Counted from the first letter of the stretch, positions 33,055-44,444 are shown. The stretch: 64,000 bases of DNA from Actinomadura sp. WMMA1423 (GCF_006547145.1 NZ_CP041244.1:372001-436000), one strand, 5' to 3'. Made by a program: numbers and translations. The notes: generated by a model from the sequence alone, not told the origin.

Positions 33055-34395
33055 ATGGACGACTTCCGACGGGTCGCGGACGAGCTGGCCGCCGACATCT
33101 CCGCGGGCCGGCTGCGCCCGGGCGAGCGGCTGCCCCCGCAGCGCGCCTTCGCGCGGCGCCGGGGAATCGCGGGCTCGACGGCGAACCGGGTGTACCGGGA
33201 GCTGGCCAGGCGCGGGCTCGTGGTCGGGGAGGTCGGGCGCGGGACCTTCGTCCGCGCGGCCGAGCGCCCGCCGGGGCCCGCGCTCTCCGAGCCGGCGGCG
33301 GCGCGCGTCGACCTGGAGCTGAACTACCCGGTGGTCCCCGAGCAGGGCGCCCTGCTCGCCGCGGGCCTGGAGCGCCTGCGCCGTCCGGACGTCCTCGGCG
33401 GCGCGCTCGGGCCCACCGGGGTCGCGGGCACCGGCGCCGCCCGCGAGGCCGCGGCGGCGCTGCTCGCCACCTCCGGCCGGCGGCCCGCCCCGGAGGAGGT
33501 CCTGTTCGCGGGGAACGGCCGCCAGGCCATCGCGGGCGCCGTGGCGGCGCTCGTGCCGGCGGGCGGCCGGCTCGGCGTCGAGGCGCTGACCTACCCCGTG
33601 ATCAAGGGGATCGCGTCCAGGCTCGGGGTGACGCCGGTCCCGATCGCGATGGACGGGCACGGGCTGCGCCCGGACGCGCTGGAGGACGCCCATCGCGCCG
33701 CCCCCCTCGGCGCCGTCTACGTCCAGCCGACGCTGCACAACCCCTGCGGGACGACGATGCCGGAGGAGCGCCGCGCCGAGCTGGCGGGCGCGCTGGAGCG
33801 CCTCGGCCTGCACGCGGTCGAGGACCGCATCTGGTCGTTCCTGCCCGGTGCCGGGCCGGAGCCGCTGGCGGCGCACGCCCCGCACCGGACCGTGCTGGTC
33901 GACAGCCTCTCCAAGCGCCTCGCCCCCGGCCTGAGCCTCGGCTTCGCCGTCCCGCCGCCCGCGCTCGCCGGACGGGTCGCCGCCGCGCTCCGCTCCGGCG
34001 CCTGGGGTCCCGGGGGGTTCGCGCTGGAGGCGGCCACGGGCTGGATCGCGGGCGGGGCGGTCGAGGCGGTCACCCGCGCCAAGCGCGCCGACGCCGCGTC
34101 CCGGCAGCGCATCGCGGCCGGGTGCCTGGAGGGCGCGGACGTCCGGTCCGACCCCGCCTCGTACTTCTGCTGGTGGGAGCTGCCCCGGCACTGGCGGGCG
34201 GAGACGTTCGTGGCGGCGGCGGCACGGCGGGGGATCGCCGTCACGCCCGCCGCGGCGTTCGTCGTCGGCGGGGGCGCCGCCCCGCGCGCCGTCCGGTTCG
34301 GCCTGGCCTCCCCGCCGCCGGACGTCCTGGAGCGCGCCCTGCGGACCCTCGCCGGGATCGCGGCCGGCCACCCCGACGACGACGCTCCGGACTGA
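33055..34395 (+). CDS. MocR/PdxR-type regulator (GntR winged helix fused to aminotransferase domain)
   Basis: A 446-residue protein. The GntR-type winged helix (1-70) includes DELAADISAGRLRPGERLPPQRAFARR and STANRVYRELARRGLVVGEVGRGTFVR. The aminotransferase fold follows (about 90-440), with the PLP-binding lysine in VDSLSKRLAPGLSLGF and NPCGTTMPEERR. MocR proteins sense amino compounds or PLP. The target is likely the divergent LysE-type exporter, and probably its own gene. No strong ribosome site precedes ATG 33055 (TGGGG only). Confidence 0.92.
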   Translation: MDDFRRVADELAADISAGRLRPGERLPPQRAFARRRGIAGSTANRVYRELARRGLVVGEVGRGTFVRAAERPPGPALSEPAAARVDLELNYPVVPEQGALLAAGLERLRRPDVLGGALGPTGVAGTGAAREAAAALLATSGRRPAPEEVLFAGNGRQAIAGAVAALVPAGGRLGVEALTYPVIKGIASRLGVTPVPIAMDGHGLRPDALEDAHRAAPLGAVYVQPTLHNPCGTTMPEERRAELAGALERLGLHAVEDRIWSFLPGAGPEPLAAHAPHRTVLVDSLSKRLAPGLSLGFAVPPPALAGRVAAALRSGAWGPGGFALEAATGWIAGGAVEAVTRAKRADAASRQRIAAGCLEGADVRSDPASYFCWWELPRHWRAETFVAAAARRGIAVTPAAAFVVGGGAAPRAVRFGLASPPPDVLERALRTLAGIAAGHPDDDAPD

Positions 34396-34487
34396 CCGGA
34401 ATCCGCCGCGGCCGCCGCGCCCCGGCCGCTGGACGCGCACCGGAAGATCGTCCATCGTCGGGGTGGGGTCGTCCGGCGGGAGGACAG

Positions 34488-36080
34488 ATGATCGAGGTCC
34501 GCGAGGTGGGGCAGCGCGCGGCCGGGGGGCGGCGGACGCTGCGGGAGGTGTCGCTGTCGATCGGCGCCGGGGAGCTGGTGGCGATCATCGGCGGCAGCGG
34601 CGCGGGCAAGACCACCCTCCTGGACGCCATCGCGGGCGTCCGGCCGCCCGCCGAGGGCGAGATCAGGTACGACGGCGGCGGGGGCGCTCCGGCCGCGGGC
34701 TCGCTCGGCTACGTCCCGCAAGACGACATCGTGCATCCGGAGATGCCGCTGCGGCGCACGCTGCGGTACGCGGCCGGGCTCAGGCTGCCGGCGGGGACGC
34801 CGCCGGAGCGCGCCGAGCGCGCCGTGGACGACGTGCTGGAGGCGCTGGCGCTCACCGGCCGGGCGGGGCAGCGCGTCGGGTCGCTCAGCGGCGGCGAGCG
34901 CAAGCGGGCCAGCATCGCGGTCGAGCTCCTGACGCGGCCGCGCGTGTTCTTCCTCGACGAGCCCACGTCCGGGCTCGACCCGGCGACGGCGGCCGACCTG
35001 ATGCGGCTGCTGCGCGGCCTCGCGGACGCGGGGACGACGGTGGTGCTCACCACGCACCACCCGCCGGACGTGCTCGTGTGCGACCGGGTCGCCGTCCTCG
35101 CCCAGGACGGGTCGCTCGTGTTCTACGGCGAGCCGGACGAGGCCCGCGAGCGGTTCCGGGCGGACCGCGTCGAGGACATCTACCTGCGCCTGGGGGGCGG
35201 GGAGGCGCACGAGTGGCGGGGCCGGTTCGGCGCGTCCGCGCCGCCGGCGGCCGGGCCGGGGATCGGCGCGCTGCGCCAGTGGGCCCTGCTCGCCCGGCGC
35301 GACCTGGACCTGCTCACCCGCAACCGGCTCACCCTCGCCGTTCTGGCCGGGTCGCCGCTCATGGTGCTGGCGATGTTCGCGGTGCTGTTCCGCCCGGGGG
35401 CGTTCGCGCCGGAGTCCCCGAGCCCGGGCGCGACGGTGATGATCCTCTTCTGGATCGCGTTCGGCGGGTTCTTCTTCGGCCTGACCTACGGGCTGCTGCA
35501 GATCTGCACCGAGCTGCCCGTGCTGCGGAGGGAGCGGCTCACCGGACTGCGGATCGGGCCGTACGTCCTGGCGAAGGCCGCGGTCCTGCTGCCGCTGCTG
35601 GCCGTGGTGGATGCGCTGATGCTCGGTGCCCTGCGGGCCCTGGACCGGCTGCCCGCGACGGGGTGGGGGACCTACGGGGAGCTGTTCGTCACGCTGATGC
35701 TGTGCTCGGCGGCGGCGCTGGCGCTGGGTCTCCTCGTCTCGGCGTCGGTCACCGATCCGGCCCAGGCCACGATGGCGCTGCCGATGCTGTGCTTCCCCCA
35801 GGTGCTGTTCGTGGGCGCGATCCTGCCCGTCCCGGTGATGGCGGCGCCCGGACGGTGGCTCAGCTGCGCCATGTCCAACCGGTGGGCCTTCGAGGGGCTC
35901 GGGCACAGCCTGGGGGTGGAGGGGCTCTGGGCGTCCGGCCGCTCGCCGCTGGGCCCGCCCCTGCTCGCCTCGTACGGCGACACCTTCTCGCGGCCGGTGG
36001 CCGTGGACTGGGCGGTGCTGGGCGGGTTCGCGGCGCTGTTCCTCGCGGGAGCCTGCCTGGTCCTCACCCGCAGGACATAG
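34488..36080 (+). CDS. ABC transporter with fused ATPase and ABC-2 membrane domains (ABCG-like)
   Basis: A 530-residue half-transporter. The ATPase domain (about 1-235) has Walker A GGSGAGKTT, signature LSGGERKRASIA and Walker B VFFLDEPTSGLDP, with the ABCG-type helix following. The membrane domain (about 260-530) has six helices, e.g. MILFWIAFGGFFFGLTYG and ALALGLLVSASVTDP. The order ATPase then membrane domain matches ABCG/White proteins, which work as dimers and mostly export lipids or drugs. GGGAGG lies before ATG 34488. It follows the MocR gene by 92 bases on the same strand. Confidence 0.9.
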   Translation: MIEVREVGQRAAGGRRTLREVSLSIGAGELVAIIGGSGAGKTTLLDAIAGVRPPAEGEIRYDGGGGAPAAGSLGYVPQDDIVHPEMPLRRTLRYAAGLRLPAGTPPERAERAVDDVLEALALTGRAGQRVGSLSGGERKRASIAVELLTRPRVFFLDEPTSGLDPATAADLMRLLRGLADAGTTVVLTTHHPPDVLVCDRVAVLAQDGSLVFYGEPDEARERFRADRVEDIYLRLGGGEAHEWRGRFGASAPPAAGPGIGALRQWALLARRDLDLLTRNRLTLAVLAGSPLMVLAMFAVLFRPGAFAPESPSPGATVMILFWIAFGGFFFGLTYGLLQICTELPVLRRERLTGLRIGPYVLAKAAVLLPLLAVVDALMLGALRALDRLPATGWGTYGELFVTLMLCSAAALALGLLVSASVTDPAQATMALPMLCFPQVLFVGAILPVPVMAAPGRWLSCAMSNRWAFEGLGHSLGVEGLWASGRSPLGPPLLASYGDTFSRPVAVDWAVLGGFAALFLAGACLVLTRRT

Positions 36081-36188
36081 AAACCCTCCTCCCCGGGCCA
36101 TTTAAGGCCACCCCGGCGCCCTTGCATCCCTCTTGGGGATTTTGGACCGTTTAGTGAAGGATGCGGCTTTTGTAGGCGGGGGAGCTCT

Positions 36189-37601
36189 GTGAGAATCTCA
36201 TCCGGTTTCAACGCCGACGTCATGCCCGGCTACGCCGGGACGCGCCGCCTGGACGAGCTGCGAGCCGCCGAGTACGCTCACCTGGACGAGCACACCTACC
36301 TGGACTACACCGGCTCGGGCGTCGCCGCCGCCGCGCAGATCCGCGCGCACGCCGAGCGCCTCGCCGGGCACTGCTACGGCAACCCGCACTCGGAGAACCC
36401 GACCTCCAGCGCGTCCACGGCGCTCGTCGAGCGGGCGCGGCGCGCGGTCCTGGCGTTCTTCAACGCCTCCCCCGAGGAGTACGCGGTGGTGTTCACCCAG
36501 AACGCCACCGGGGCGTGCCGCCTCGTCGGGGAGGCCTACCCGTTCGGCCGCGGCCGCCGCCTCGTCCTCACCGGCGACAACCACAACTCGGTCAACGGGA
36601 TCAGGGAGTTCGCCAGGGCGCGCGGCGCCGAGGTCGCCCACGTGCCCGTCCGCGGGCCCGGCCTGCGCGTCCGCGAAGCCGAGCTCGCGGCGGCGCTGGG
36701 CGGGCGCGGCGGGCTGCTGGCGTTCCCCGCGCAGAGCAACTTCAGCGGCGTCCAGCATCCGCTGGACTGGGTCGGCCTCGCCCACGCGCACGGCTACGAC
36801 GTGCTGCTGGACGCGGCGGCCTTCGCGCCCTCGAACCGCCTCGACCTGAGCCGGGTCCGGGCCGACTTCGTCCCGGTGAGCTGGTACAAGGTCTTCGGGT
36901 ACCCGACCGGCGTGGGCAGCCTGGTCGCCCGCCGGGAGGCCCTCGCCCGGCTGCGCCGCCCCTGGTTCGCGGGCGGAACGATCCAGGCGGTCAGCGCGCT
37001 CGGCGGCTGGCACGTGCTCGCGCCCGACGAGACGGCGTTCGAGGACGGCACCCTGAACTTCCTGTCCATCCCCGACGTGGAGTTCGGCGTCCACTGGATC
37101 GAGGACGTCGGGATCGACCTCGTCCACCGCCGCGTCGCGTGCCTGACCTCGCTGCTCCTGCGCCGCCTCGCCGTACTGCGCCACGCCGACGGCTCCCCCC
37201 TGGTCCGGGTGTACGGCCCGCCGGACGGCGACCGGCGCGGCGGCACCGTCGCGTTCAACGTGCTCGACCGGCGCGGCGCGGTCGTGGACGAGCGGATCGT
37301 CGCCCGCGACACCGCCGCCGCCGGCATCTCGGTCCGGACGGGCTGCTTCTGCAACCCCGGCGCGGGCGAGGGCGCGTTCGAGATCCCCGAGCGCGCCCTG
37401 CGCCGCACCGCGAACCTGCGGACGCCCGCCCTCGACGACTACCTCGGCGTGCTCGGGCTGCCGAGCGGCGGCGCGGTCCGGGCGTCCCTCGGCCTCGTCT
37501 CCAACGTCGCCGACGTGGAGCGCCTCGCCGGGTTCCTGGACGCCGCGTACGCCGACCGGGAACCGGACCGGTCCGGGCTCAGGCCCCGCGAGCGCTGCTG
37601 A
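36189..37601 (+). CDS. Class V aminotransferase, molybdenum-cofactor sulfurase/cysteine desulfurase-like
   Basis: A 470-residue PLP protein. Key segments are THYLDYTGSGVAA-like N-terminus (HTYLDYTGSG), GDNHNSVNGIREFA, LLAFPAQSNFSGVQHPLDWV, the PLP lysine in VSWYKVFGYPTGVGSLV, and RTGCFCNPGAGEGAFEI with the candidate catalytic cysteine. These features match the NifS-like domain of MoCo sulfurases rather than IscS. No C-terminal MOSC domain is present. The start is GTG 36189, preceded by GGGGGAG. The gene is convergent with the NTP-transferase/PMM gene, 6 bases apart. Sulfur transfer is inferred from the family. Confidence 0.85.
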   Translation: MRISSGFNADVMPGYAGTRRLDELRAAEYAHLDEHTYLDYTGSGVAAAAQIRAHAERLAGHCYGNPHSENPTSSASTALVERARRAVLAFFNASPEEYAVVFTQNATGACRLVGEAYPFGRGRRLVLTGDNHNSVNGIREFARARGAEVAHVPVRGPGLRVREAELAAALGGRGGLLAFPAQSNFSGVQHPLDWVGLAHAHGYDVLLDAAAFAPSNRLDLSRVRADFVPVSWYKVFGYPTGVGSLVARREALARLRRPWFAGGTIQAVSALGGWHVLAPDETAFEDGTLNFLSIPDVEFGVHWIEDVGIDLVHRRVACLTSLLLRRLAVLRHADGSPLVRVYGPPDGDRRGGTVAFNVLDRRGAVVDERIVARDTAAAGISVRTGCFCNPGAGEGAFEIPERALRRTANLRTPALDDYLGVLGLPSGGAVRASLGLVSNVADVERLAGFLDAAYADREPDRSGLRPRERC

Positions 37602-37607
37602 GCGCCC

Positions 37608-40106
37608 TCAGGAGCCCGCCCGCTCGACGACCACGGCCCACTCCGCCAGGAGCGCCTGCGCGGCGTCGGCGTCCGGCCCCTCCGCCCACAGGTGCGTCAC
37701 CGCCTCCGCGGGGTCGGGCAGGACGAGGACCCACCGGCCGTCGCCCTCGACCACCCGCACGCCGTCGGTGGTGTCGATCGTCCGGCCCCCCGCGGCCTCC
37801 ACGACGTGGCGCATCACGCTGCCCTTGGCCGCCCACGGCGTCGGGACGGAGCGGCGCAGCAGGTGCGCGTCGGGGATGCGGCGGTCGATCTGCGACAGCG
37901 TCAGCCGCGTCCGCGCGACCAGCCCGACGAGCCGGACGAACGCCGCGATCCCGTCCACGGTGCCGCTGAACTCGGGCATCAGGAACCCGCCGCGCCCGTC
38001 CCCCGCGAAGACCACGCTCGGCTGCGCGGCCGCCTTGGTCAGCACGTCCTGGGACGTGGAGGTCCACTCGACCTGCACGCCGTGGAACCGGCACACCTGC
38101 TCGGCGACCCGCGTCGTCGTCACCGGCAGCGCCACCTTGCCGCCCCGCCGCTCGGCCGCGACCAGGTCCAGCATCACCAGCAGCGCCCGGTCGTCGCCGA
38201 CCAGCTCGCCGTTCTCGTCCACCAGGGAGATCCGCTCCCCCACCGGGTCGAACCGGACGCCGAACGCGGCCCGCGACGACGACACCAGCTCGCCGAGCCG
38301 CTCCAGGTCGCGCATCCGCTCGGCGAGCGTCTCGGTCGGGTTGGCCTCGTCCAGGCCGGCGTTGCGGGTGAGGACCTCCACGCCGACCTTGCCGAGCAGG
38401 TTCGGCAGGACCAGCGAGGCCACCCCGCCGGCGCAGTCCAGGACGATCTTCAGCCCCGCCTCGCGGACGCCGCGGATGTCGACGCGGCGCAGCAGGTCGC
38501 GGGTGTAGGTCTCCACGACGCGCGGCGGGTAGGTCAGCTCGGCGATCTCGCCGGGGAACGCGCGGCGGTACTCCTGCCTGCCGAAGACGCGCTCCAGCTT
38601 GCGCTGGGCCCCCTGGGAGAGGTCGGCGCCGCCCGCGTCCAGGAACAGGATGTCGACGCCCTGCGGATCGCCGAGCGTGGTGCGGATGTAGATCCCGCCG
38701 ACGCTGTCCTCGCGGCCGGTCTCGAACCGGGCGACGGTCAGCGGCGTCGCCTCCAGGTCCTGGACGTTGATGGCGCTGGCGGTCAGCGCGCTGTTCACGG
38801 CGCGCTTCAGGGTGCGGGCCGCGCGGGAGACGTCCCGCCCGGTGACGACGGTCGTGCCCTTCTTCAGGGTCGTCGCGTAGGCGCTGGCGAGCCGCACCGC
38901 CAGCTCCGGGGTGATCTCCACGTTGACCAGGCCGGACACGCCGCGCGGCCCGAACAGGTTGCGCTGCCCCCGCGACTCCCAGATCACGCTGGTGTTGACG
39001 ACGGCGCCGGCCTCGATGGTCTTGAACGGGTACACCTTCACGCCGCTGGACACGTACGCCTCTGCCTCGATGACGCACTCGTCCCCGATGACGGCGCCCT
39101 CCTCGACGCGGGCGCCCGCCATGATGTCGGTGTTCTTGCCGACGACGCAGCCCCGCAGGTTCGTCGACGGCGCCACGAACACGTTGTCGTGGACGATGGC
39201 GCGGTGCAGGAACGCGCCCTCCTTCACGACGACGTTGCTGCCGAGGACGGTGAACTCGCGCAGCTCGACGCCCGCCTCGACCTTCGCGTAGTCGCCGATG
39301 TAGAGCGGGCCCTTCAGGACGGCCTCGGCGTCCACCTCCGCGCCCTCGGCGACCCACACGCCGGGCGACACCTCGAAGCCGTCCAGGTCGATGCCGACCT
39401 GCCCCGAGAGCATGTCGGCCTGCGCCTTGAGGTAGCTCTCGTGGGTGCCGACGTCCTCCCAGTAGCAGTCGGCCACGTACCCGAACAGGCGGGCACCCTC
39501 GGCGAGGAGCTTCGGGAAGACGTCGCCGGACCAGTCGACCGGCTCGCCCTCCGCGACGTGCTCCAGCACCTCCGGCTCCATCACGTAGATGCCGGTGTTG
39601 ACGGTGTCGGAGAACACCTGGCCCCACGTGGGCTTCTCCAGGAACCGCTGCACGCGGCCCTCGTCGTCCACGATGATGATCCCGAACTCCAGGGGGTTCG
39701 GGACGCGCTTCAGGCCGATGGTGACCAGCGCGTCGTTCTCCTCGTGGAACCGGACCATGTCGGTCAGGTCGATGTCGGTGAGCGCGTCCCCCGAGATCAC
39801 CAGGAAGCGGTCGTCGCGCAGCGCCTCCTCGGCGTTCTTGACGCTGCCGGCGGTGCCGAGCGGCACCTCCTCGGTCGCGTAGCTCAGCGACATGCCGAGC
39901 TCCTCGCCGTCGCCGAAGTAGTTGCGGATCAGCGCGGCCAGGAACTGCACGGTGACGACGGTCTCGCTGAACCCGTGCCGCTTCAGCAGCCGCAGCACGT
40001 GCTCCATGATCGGCCGGTTGACGAGTGGCAGCAGGGGCTTGGGCTGGTTGGCGGTCATCGGACGCAGCCGCGTCCCCTCGCCTCCCGCCATCACGACGGC
40101 CTTCAT
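37608..40106 (-). CDS. Mannose-1-phosphate guanylyltransferase-like protein fused to a degenerate phosphomannomutase domain
   Basis: An 832-residue protein. Residues ~1-235 are a nucleotidyltransferase (MKAVVMAGGEGTRLRPMT, LLPLVNRPIMEH, GDALTDIDL). About 250-370 is a left-handed beta-helix of hexapeptide repeats. About 380-830 is a phosphohexomutase fold. In that last part the usual motifs are altered: no TASHNP phosphoserine loop (the site reads IRTTLGDPQG), FDPVGER replaces the DGDADR metal loop, and GDGRGGFLMP replaces GGExSGH. So the mutase part is probably inactive, perhaps regulatory. ATG 40106 overlaps the upstream gene's stop (ATGA). Confidence 0.85.
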   Translation of the reverse strand: MKAVVMAGGEGTRLRPMTANQPKPLLPLVNRPIMEHVLRLLKRHGFSETVVTVQFLAALIRNYFGDGEELGMSLSYATEEVPLGTAGSVKNAEEALRDDRFLVISGDALTDIDLTDMVRFHEENDALVTIGLKRVPNPLEFGIIIVDDEGRVQRFLEKPTWGQVFSDTVNTGIYVMEPEVLEHVAEGEPVDWSGDVFPKLLAEGARLFGYVADCYWEDVGTHESYLKAQADMLSGQVGIDLDGFEVSPGVWVAEGAEVDAEAVLKGPLYIGDYAKVEAGVELREFTVLGSNVVVKEGAFLHRAIVHDNVFVAPSTNLRGCVVGKNTDIMAGARVEEGAVIGDECVIEAEAYVSSGVKVYPFKTIEAGAVVNTSVIWESRGQRNLFGPRGVSGLVNVEITPELAVRLASAYATTLKKGTTVVTGRDVSRAARTLKRAVNSALTASAINVQDLEATPLTVARFETGREDSVGGIYIRTTLGDPQGVDILFLDAGGADLSQGAQRKLERVFGRQEYRRAFPGEIAELTYPPRVVETYTRDLLRRVDIRGVREAGLKIVLDCAGGVASLVLPNLLGKVGVEVLTRNAGLDEANPTETLAERMRDLERLGELVSSSRAAFGVRFDPVGERISLVDENGELVGDDRALLVMLDLVAAERRGGKVALPVTTTRVAEQVCRFHGVQVEWTSTSQDVLTKAAAQPSVVFAGDGRGGFLMPEFSGTVDGIAAFVRLVGLVARTRLTLSQIDRRIPDAHLLRRSVPTPWAAKGSVMRHVVEAAGGRTIDTTDGVRVVEGDGRWVLVLPDPAEAVTHLWAEGPDADAAQALLAEWAVVVERAGS

Positions 40107-40774
40107 CGGGGGGTCTCAGCTCCCTTCTGGTCGCCGGCCGGCGGCCGGGCGCCCGGGCCGTCCGCGCCGGGCCCGGCGGCCGGGGGCGGCGAGCCGCGGC
40201 CCGCCAGCACCAGCTGCCGCGTCTGCACCCAGTAGAGGACGGCCGCCCACCAGTACAGGCCCGTCCCCCAGCCCGCGAAGGCCCACCCGATGACCCTCGC
40301 CGCGGTCGCCGCGCCGCCGCCGTGGTCGCCGAGCAGCAGGAGCGGGAAGGAGTACAGCAGGCACATCGTCGCGGCCTTGCCGATGAAGTGGACGGGCAGC
40401 GTGGCGCCGTACCCGAGCCGCCGCATGATCGGCGCGATCGGCAGGATCGACACCTCGCGGGCGACGAGCACCAGCACCAGCCACAGCGGGATGATGTCGC
40501 GGATGGTGAGCCCGACGAGCGTCGCCAGGATGTAGAGGCGGTCGGCCGCCGGGTCGAGCACCATGCCGAGCCTGCTCGTCTGGTTCAGCGCGCGGGCGAG
40601 CTTGCCGTCCAGCCAGTCCGACAGGCCCGCGAAGACCAGCAGGCCGAGCGCCCACCAGTCCGCCTCCACCAGGACGAGCCACAGGAACAGCGGCACGCCG
40701 AGGAGCCGGGCGAGGCTCAAGATGTTGGGCAACGTGAAGATCCGGTCCTGCGGGGCCTCCTGCAAAGTGCTCAC
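40103..40774 (-). CDS. CDP-alcohol phosphatidyltransferase (PgsA-type)
   Basis: A 223-residue membrane enzyme of phospholipid synthesis. The CDP-alcohol motif is complete: D-WL-DG-KL-AR, eight residues, G-MVL-D-PAA-D at about residues 53-81. Some five or six hydrophobic helices follow. It transfers a phosphatidyl group from CDP-diacylglycerol; which alcohol is accepted is not clear (the mycobacterial counterpart in this locus is PgsA2). The Pro/Gly-rich C-terminus is cytosolic. GTG 40774 has GGGGAGG about 12 bases upstream. It is operonic with the NTP-transferase fusion. Confidence 0.9.
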   Translation of the reverse strand: MSTLQEAPQDRIFTLPNILSLARLLGVPLFLWLVLVEADWWALGLLVFAGLSDWLDGKLARALNQTSRLGMVLDPAADRLYILATLVGLTIRDIIPLWLVLVLVAREVSILPIAPIMRRLGYGATLPVHFIGKAATMCLLYSFPLLLLGDHGGGAATAARVIGWAFAGWGTGLYWWAAVLYWVQTRQLVLAGRGSPPPAAGPGADGPGARPPAGDQKGAETPR

Positions 40775-40940
40775 CGACGCGCTCGCCTCCCCTGGTCCCC
40801 TTGATCCTGACCCTATCGGTAAGGGGTGGAAAGCCCCCTGGGGGCGTCCGCGCTTCGCGGGTGCTTGACAGCGGCGGTCAGGGCGCCCCGGACGAACGAT
40901 CTTCAGCGGCGGATCCCCACTGCCGGGGCGGGGGCCGCCC

Positions 40941-40946
40941 TATAGT
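40941..40946 (+). promoter_or_regulatory. -10 box TATAGT before the hypothetical membrane-protein gene
   Basis: TATAGT fits the -10 consensus well; no clear -35 lies at the usual distance. Transcription would begin near 40953, leaving a leader of about 25 bases. Confidence 0.4.
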
Positions 40947-40976
40947 TCTGCAAACCCCGTCACGAAGGGCCGACAG

Positions 40977-42014
40977 TTGTCCGTCCCCCCGCCTGCCGTC
41001 CCCCCGCCCGGACTCCGGATGACGCTCGGCGCGCGGGCCTACCGCGGGCCGCTGCGCGTCCTGCTCGCCGCCCTGGCGACCGGCGCGGCCGCCCTCCTGG
41101 CGGCCCGCTACGGCGCCGGGATCTGGGAGCCGGAGAAGGCCCGCCGGATCCTGCCCGCCTGCGGCGGCGCCTGCCTGCTGGCAGCCCTGGCCGCCGCCCT
41201 GTGGGCCGGCCGGCTCCACCAGACCCGCCTCGTCGTGACCATGGACGCGAAGGAGGTGGCGCTCCGCCGCGGCGGGCGGGAGGCGCGCGTCCCGGCGTCG
41301 GCGGTGGACGCGGTGGGGATCAGGTGGCCGGTCGCCGACCCGGTGTGGACGCTGTGGGTCGATCCGGAGCGGGCACCGGGCCTCGATGCCGTCGCCGAGG
41401 TCGACGGGAGGGCGGTCACGCTGCTCAGAGGCCGGTCGCTGCCCCCCGGATGGCTCGATGCCGCGCGGGCCGCGGCCACCGGAGCCCTCGGCGCCGACTG
41501 GCGCGTCGTCGACGACGAGGGCGGGGAGGTCCCGCCTCCCGCGGCGGGCGCCCTGGGCCGCGCCCCCCAGATCGTCGTGGACGGCGGGGGCCGCTACCGC
41601 GACGGCAGCGGCGGCGCGGTCCTCGCCGTCGCCTGCCGCCGGCGCGGCCGCCGGACCGTCGTGCTGCGCGACCCCCACGCCGCCGCGCTGCTGGTCGTCC
41701 GGGGCCCGTCCCGGCTGCCGGGCCGCGACCGCGTGCGCGTCCTCGACGCCGCCGGCCGCCCGCTCGGGTTCATGCGCGGCCTGCGCGAGCCGTCCTTCCA
41801 CACCGCCGGCGGCATGCTGCTCGGCAGCACCCGCGAGAGCGGCGGCGGCCACGTCGTCACCGGCGTCGACGGGCGGCGCTCGGCCGCGCTGCGGACCGAG
41901 GACGGGGGCGGCGTGCGGCTGGAGCGGTCGCCGTCCGCCCCGGACCCGCTCCGCACCCTGGCCCTCGCGCTGCCGGTCGCGGTCCGCCCCGACCGCCGGC
42001 CCGGACGCCGCTAG
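40977..42014 (+). CDS. Hypothetical membrane protein
   Basis: A 345-residue protein I do not recognise. Two transmembrane helices are close to the N-terminus (LRVLLAALATGAAALLAARYGAG and ACGGACLLAALAAALWAG), followed by a soluble, strand-rich region of PH-like character up to ~140 (TRLVVTMDAKEVALRRGGREARVPASAVDAV). From ~200 comes a second beta-rich part. TTG 40977 with AAGGG eight bases upstream is the likely start; ATG 41019 is the alternative. The TAG stop shares the palindrome CTAG with the stop of the convergent gene. Confidence 0.65.
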   Translation: MSVPPPAVPPPGLRMTLGARAYRGPLRVLLAALATGAAALLAARYGAGIWEPEKARRILPACGGACLLAALAAALWAGRLHQTRLVVTMDAKEVALRRGGREARVPASAVDAVGIRWPVADPVWTLWVDPERAPGLDAVAEVDGRAVTLLRGRSLPPGWLDAARAAATGALGADWRVVDDEGGEVPPPAAGALGRAPQIVVDGGGRYRDGSGGAVLAVACRRRGRRTVVLRDPHAAALLVVRGPSRLPGRDRVRVLDAAGRPLGFMRGLREPSFHTAGGMLLGSTRESGGGHVVTGVDGRRSAALRTEDGGGVRLERSPSAPDPLRTLALALPVAVRPDRRPGRR

Positions 42015-42433
42015 GCGCCCGGAGGGGAGCCGAGGACGGGCTTGACGTCCAGGATGGGGGTCCCGTCCACGGCCTCCATGCCGCCGACGCGCAGCCGGCG
42101 TCCGGTGACCTGGAGGATCTCCACCGGATGCAGGCCGACCGGATTCGGCCGGTCCGGCGAGCGGGTCGCGAACACGCCGGTCTCGGGGTTGGCCGGGTCG
42201 TCGCGCGGCCGGGTCCGCAGCACCTCGCGCGACGCCTGGTGCAGCCAGGTGAGCACGATGATCCGGTCGCCCGGGCGCAGGCCGTCGAGGGCGGCGTGGT
42301 AGGCCGGTTCGAAGACCAGCCACGCCTCGGGCGCGCCTTCGCTCCCCTGCCTCGGCGCCGCCGCGCGGTCGGTGAGAGGCGAGGAGACGTGCCCGACCGG
42401 TGTGAGCGTCAGATCCGTGTCGACGTGGGGCAT
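42011..42433 (-). CDS. TsaA/TrmO-family tRNA methyltransferase-like protein
   Basis: A 140-residue protein of the TsaA/TrmO fold. The strand LTPVGHVSSPLTDR starts the family core; ATRSPDRPNPVGLHPVEIL is the family signature, and DGTPILDVKPVL closes it. TrmO methylates N6-threonylcarbamoyladenosine 37 in some tRNAs using S-adenosylmethionine. The short actinobacterial form may have another role. ATG 42433 begins at the conserved core; the frame stays open upstream but without ribosome site. Confidence 0.85.
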   Translation of the reverse strand: MPHVDTDLTLTPVGHVSSPLTDRAAAPRQGSEGAPEAWLVFEPAYHAALDGLRPGDRIIVLTWLHQASREVLRTRPRDDPANPETGVFATRSPDRPNPVGLHPVEILQVTGRRLRVGGMEAVDGTPILDVKPVLGSPPGA

Positions 42434-42532
42434 GACGTGATCATCGCAGGAGTTCCGCGCGGGCGCGTTCCAACCCGCGGACGGCGGTTGCGGCAACGGG
42501 GGCGGTGGGGGCTAACGTCGGGGGCGACAGAT

Positions 42533-44411
<1,879 letters not shown>

Positions 44412-44444
44412 CCCGGCCGGAGCGGCGCCCGGGCGGGCGCCGAC

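Noticed and set aside
36124..36142. ATCCC-N5-GGGAT followed by TTTT as a terminator of the ABCG gene
   Set aside because: The stem is only 5 bp and this organism's other terminators have 13-15 bp stems; evidence is too thin.
40865..40870. TTGACA as the -35 box of a plus-strand promoter
   Set aside because: No -10 hexamer lies 16-19 bases downstream; the good -10 box (40941) is about 70 bases away.
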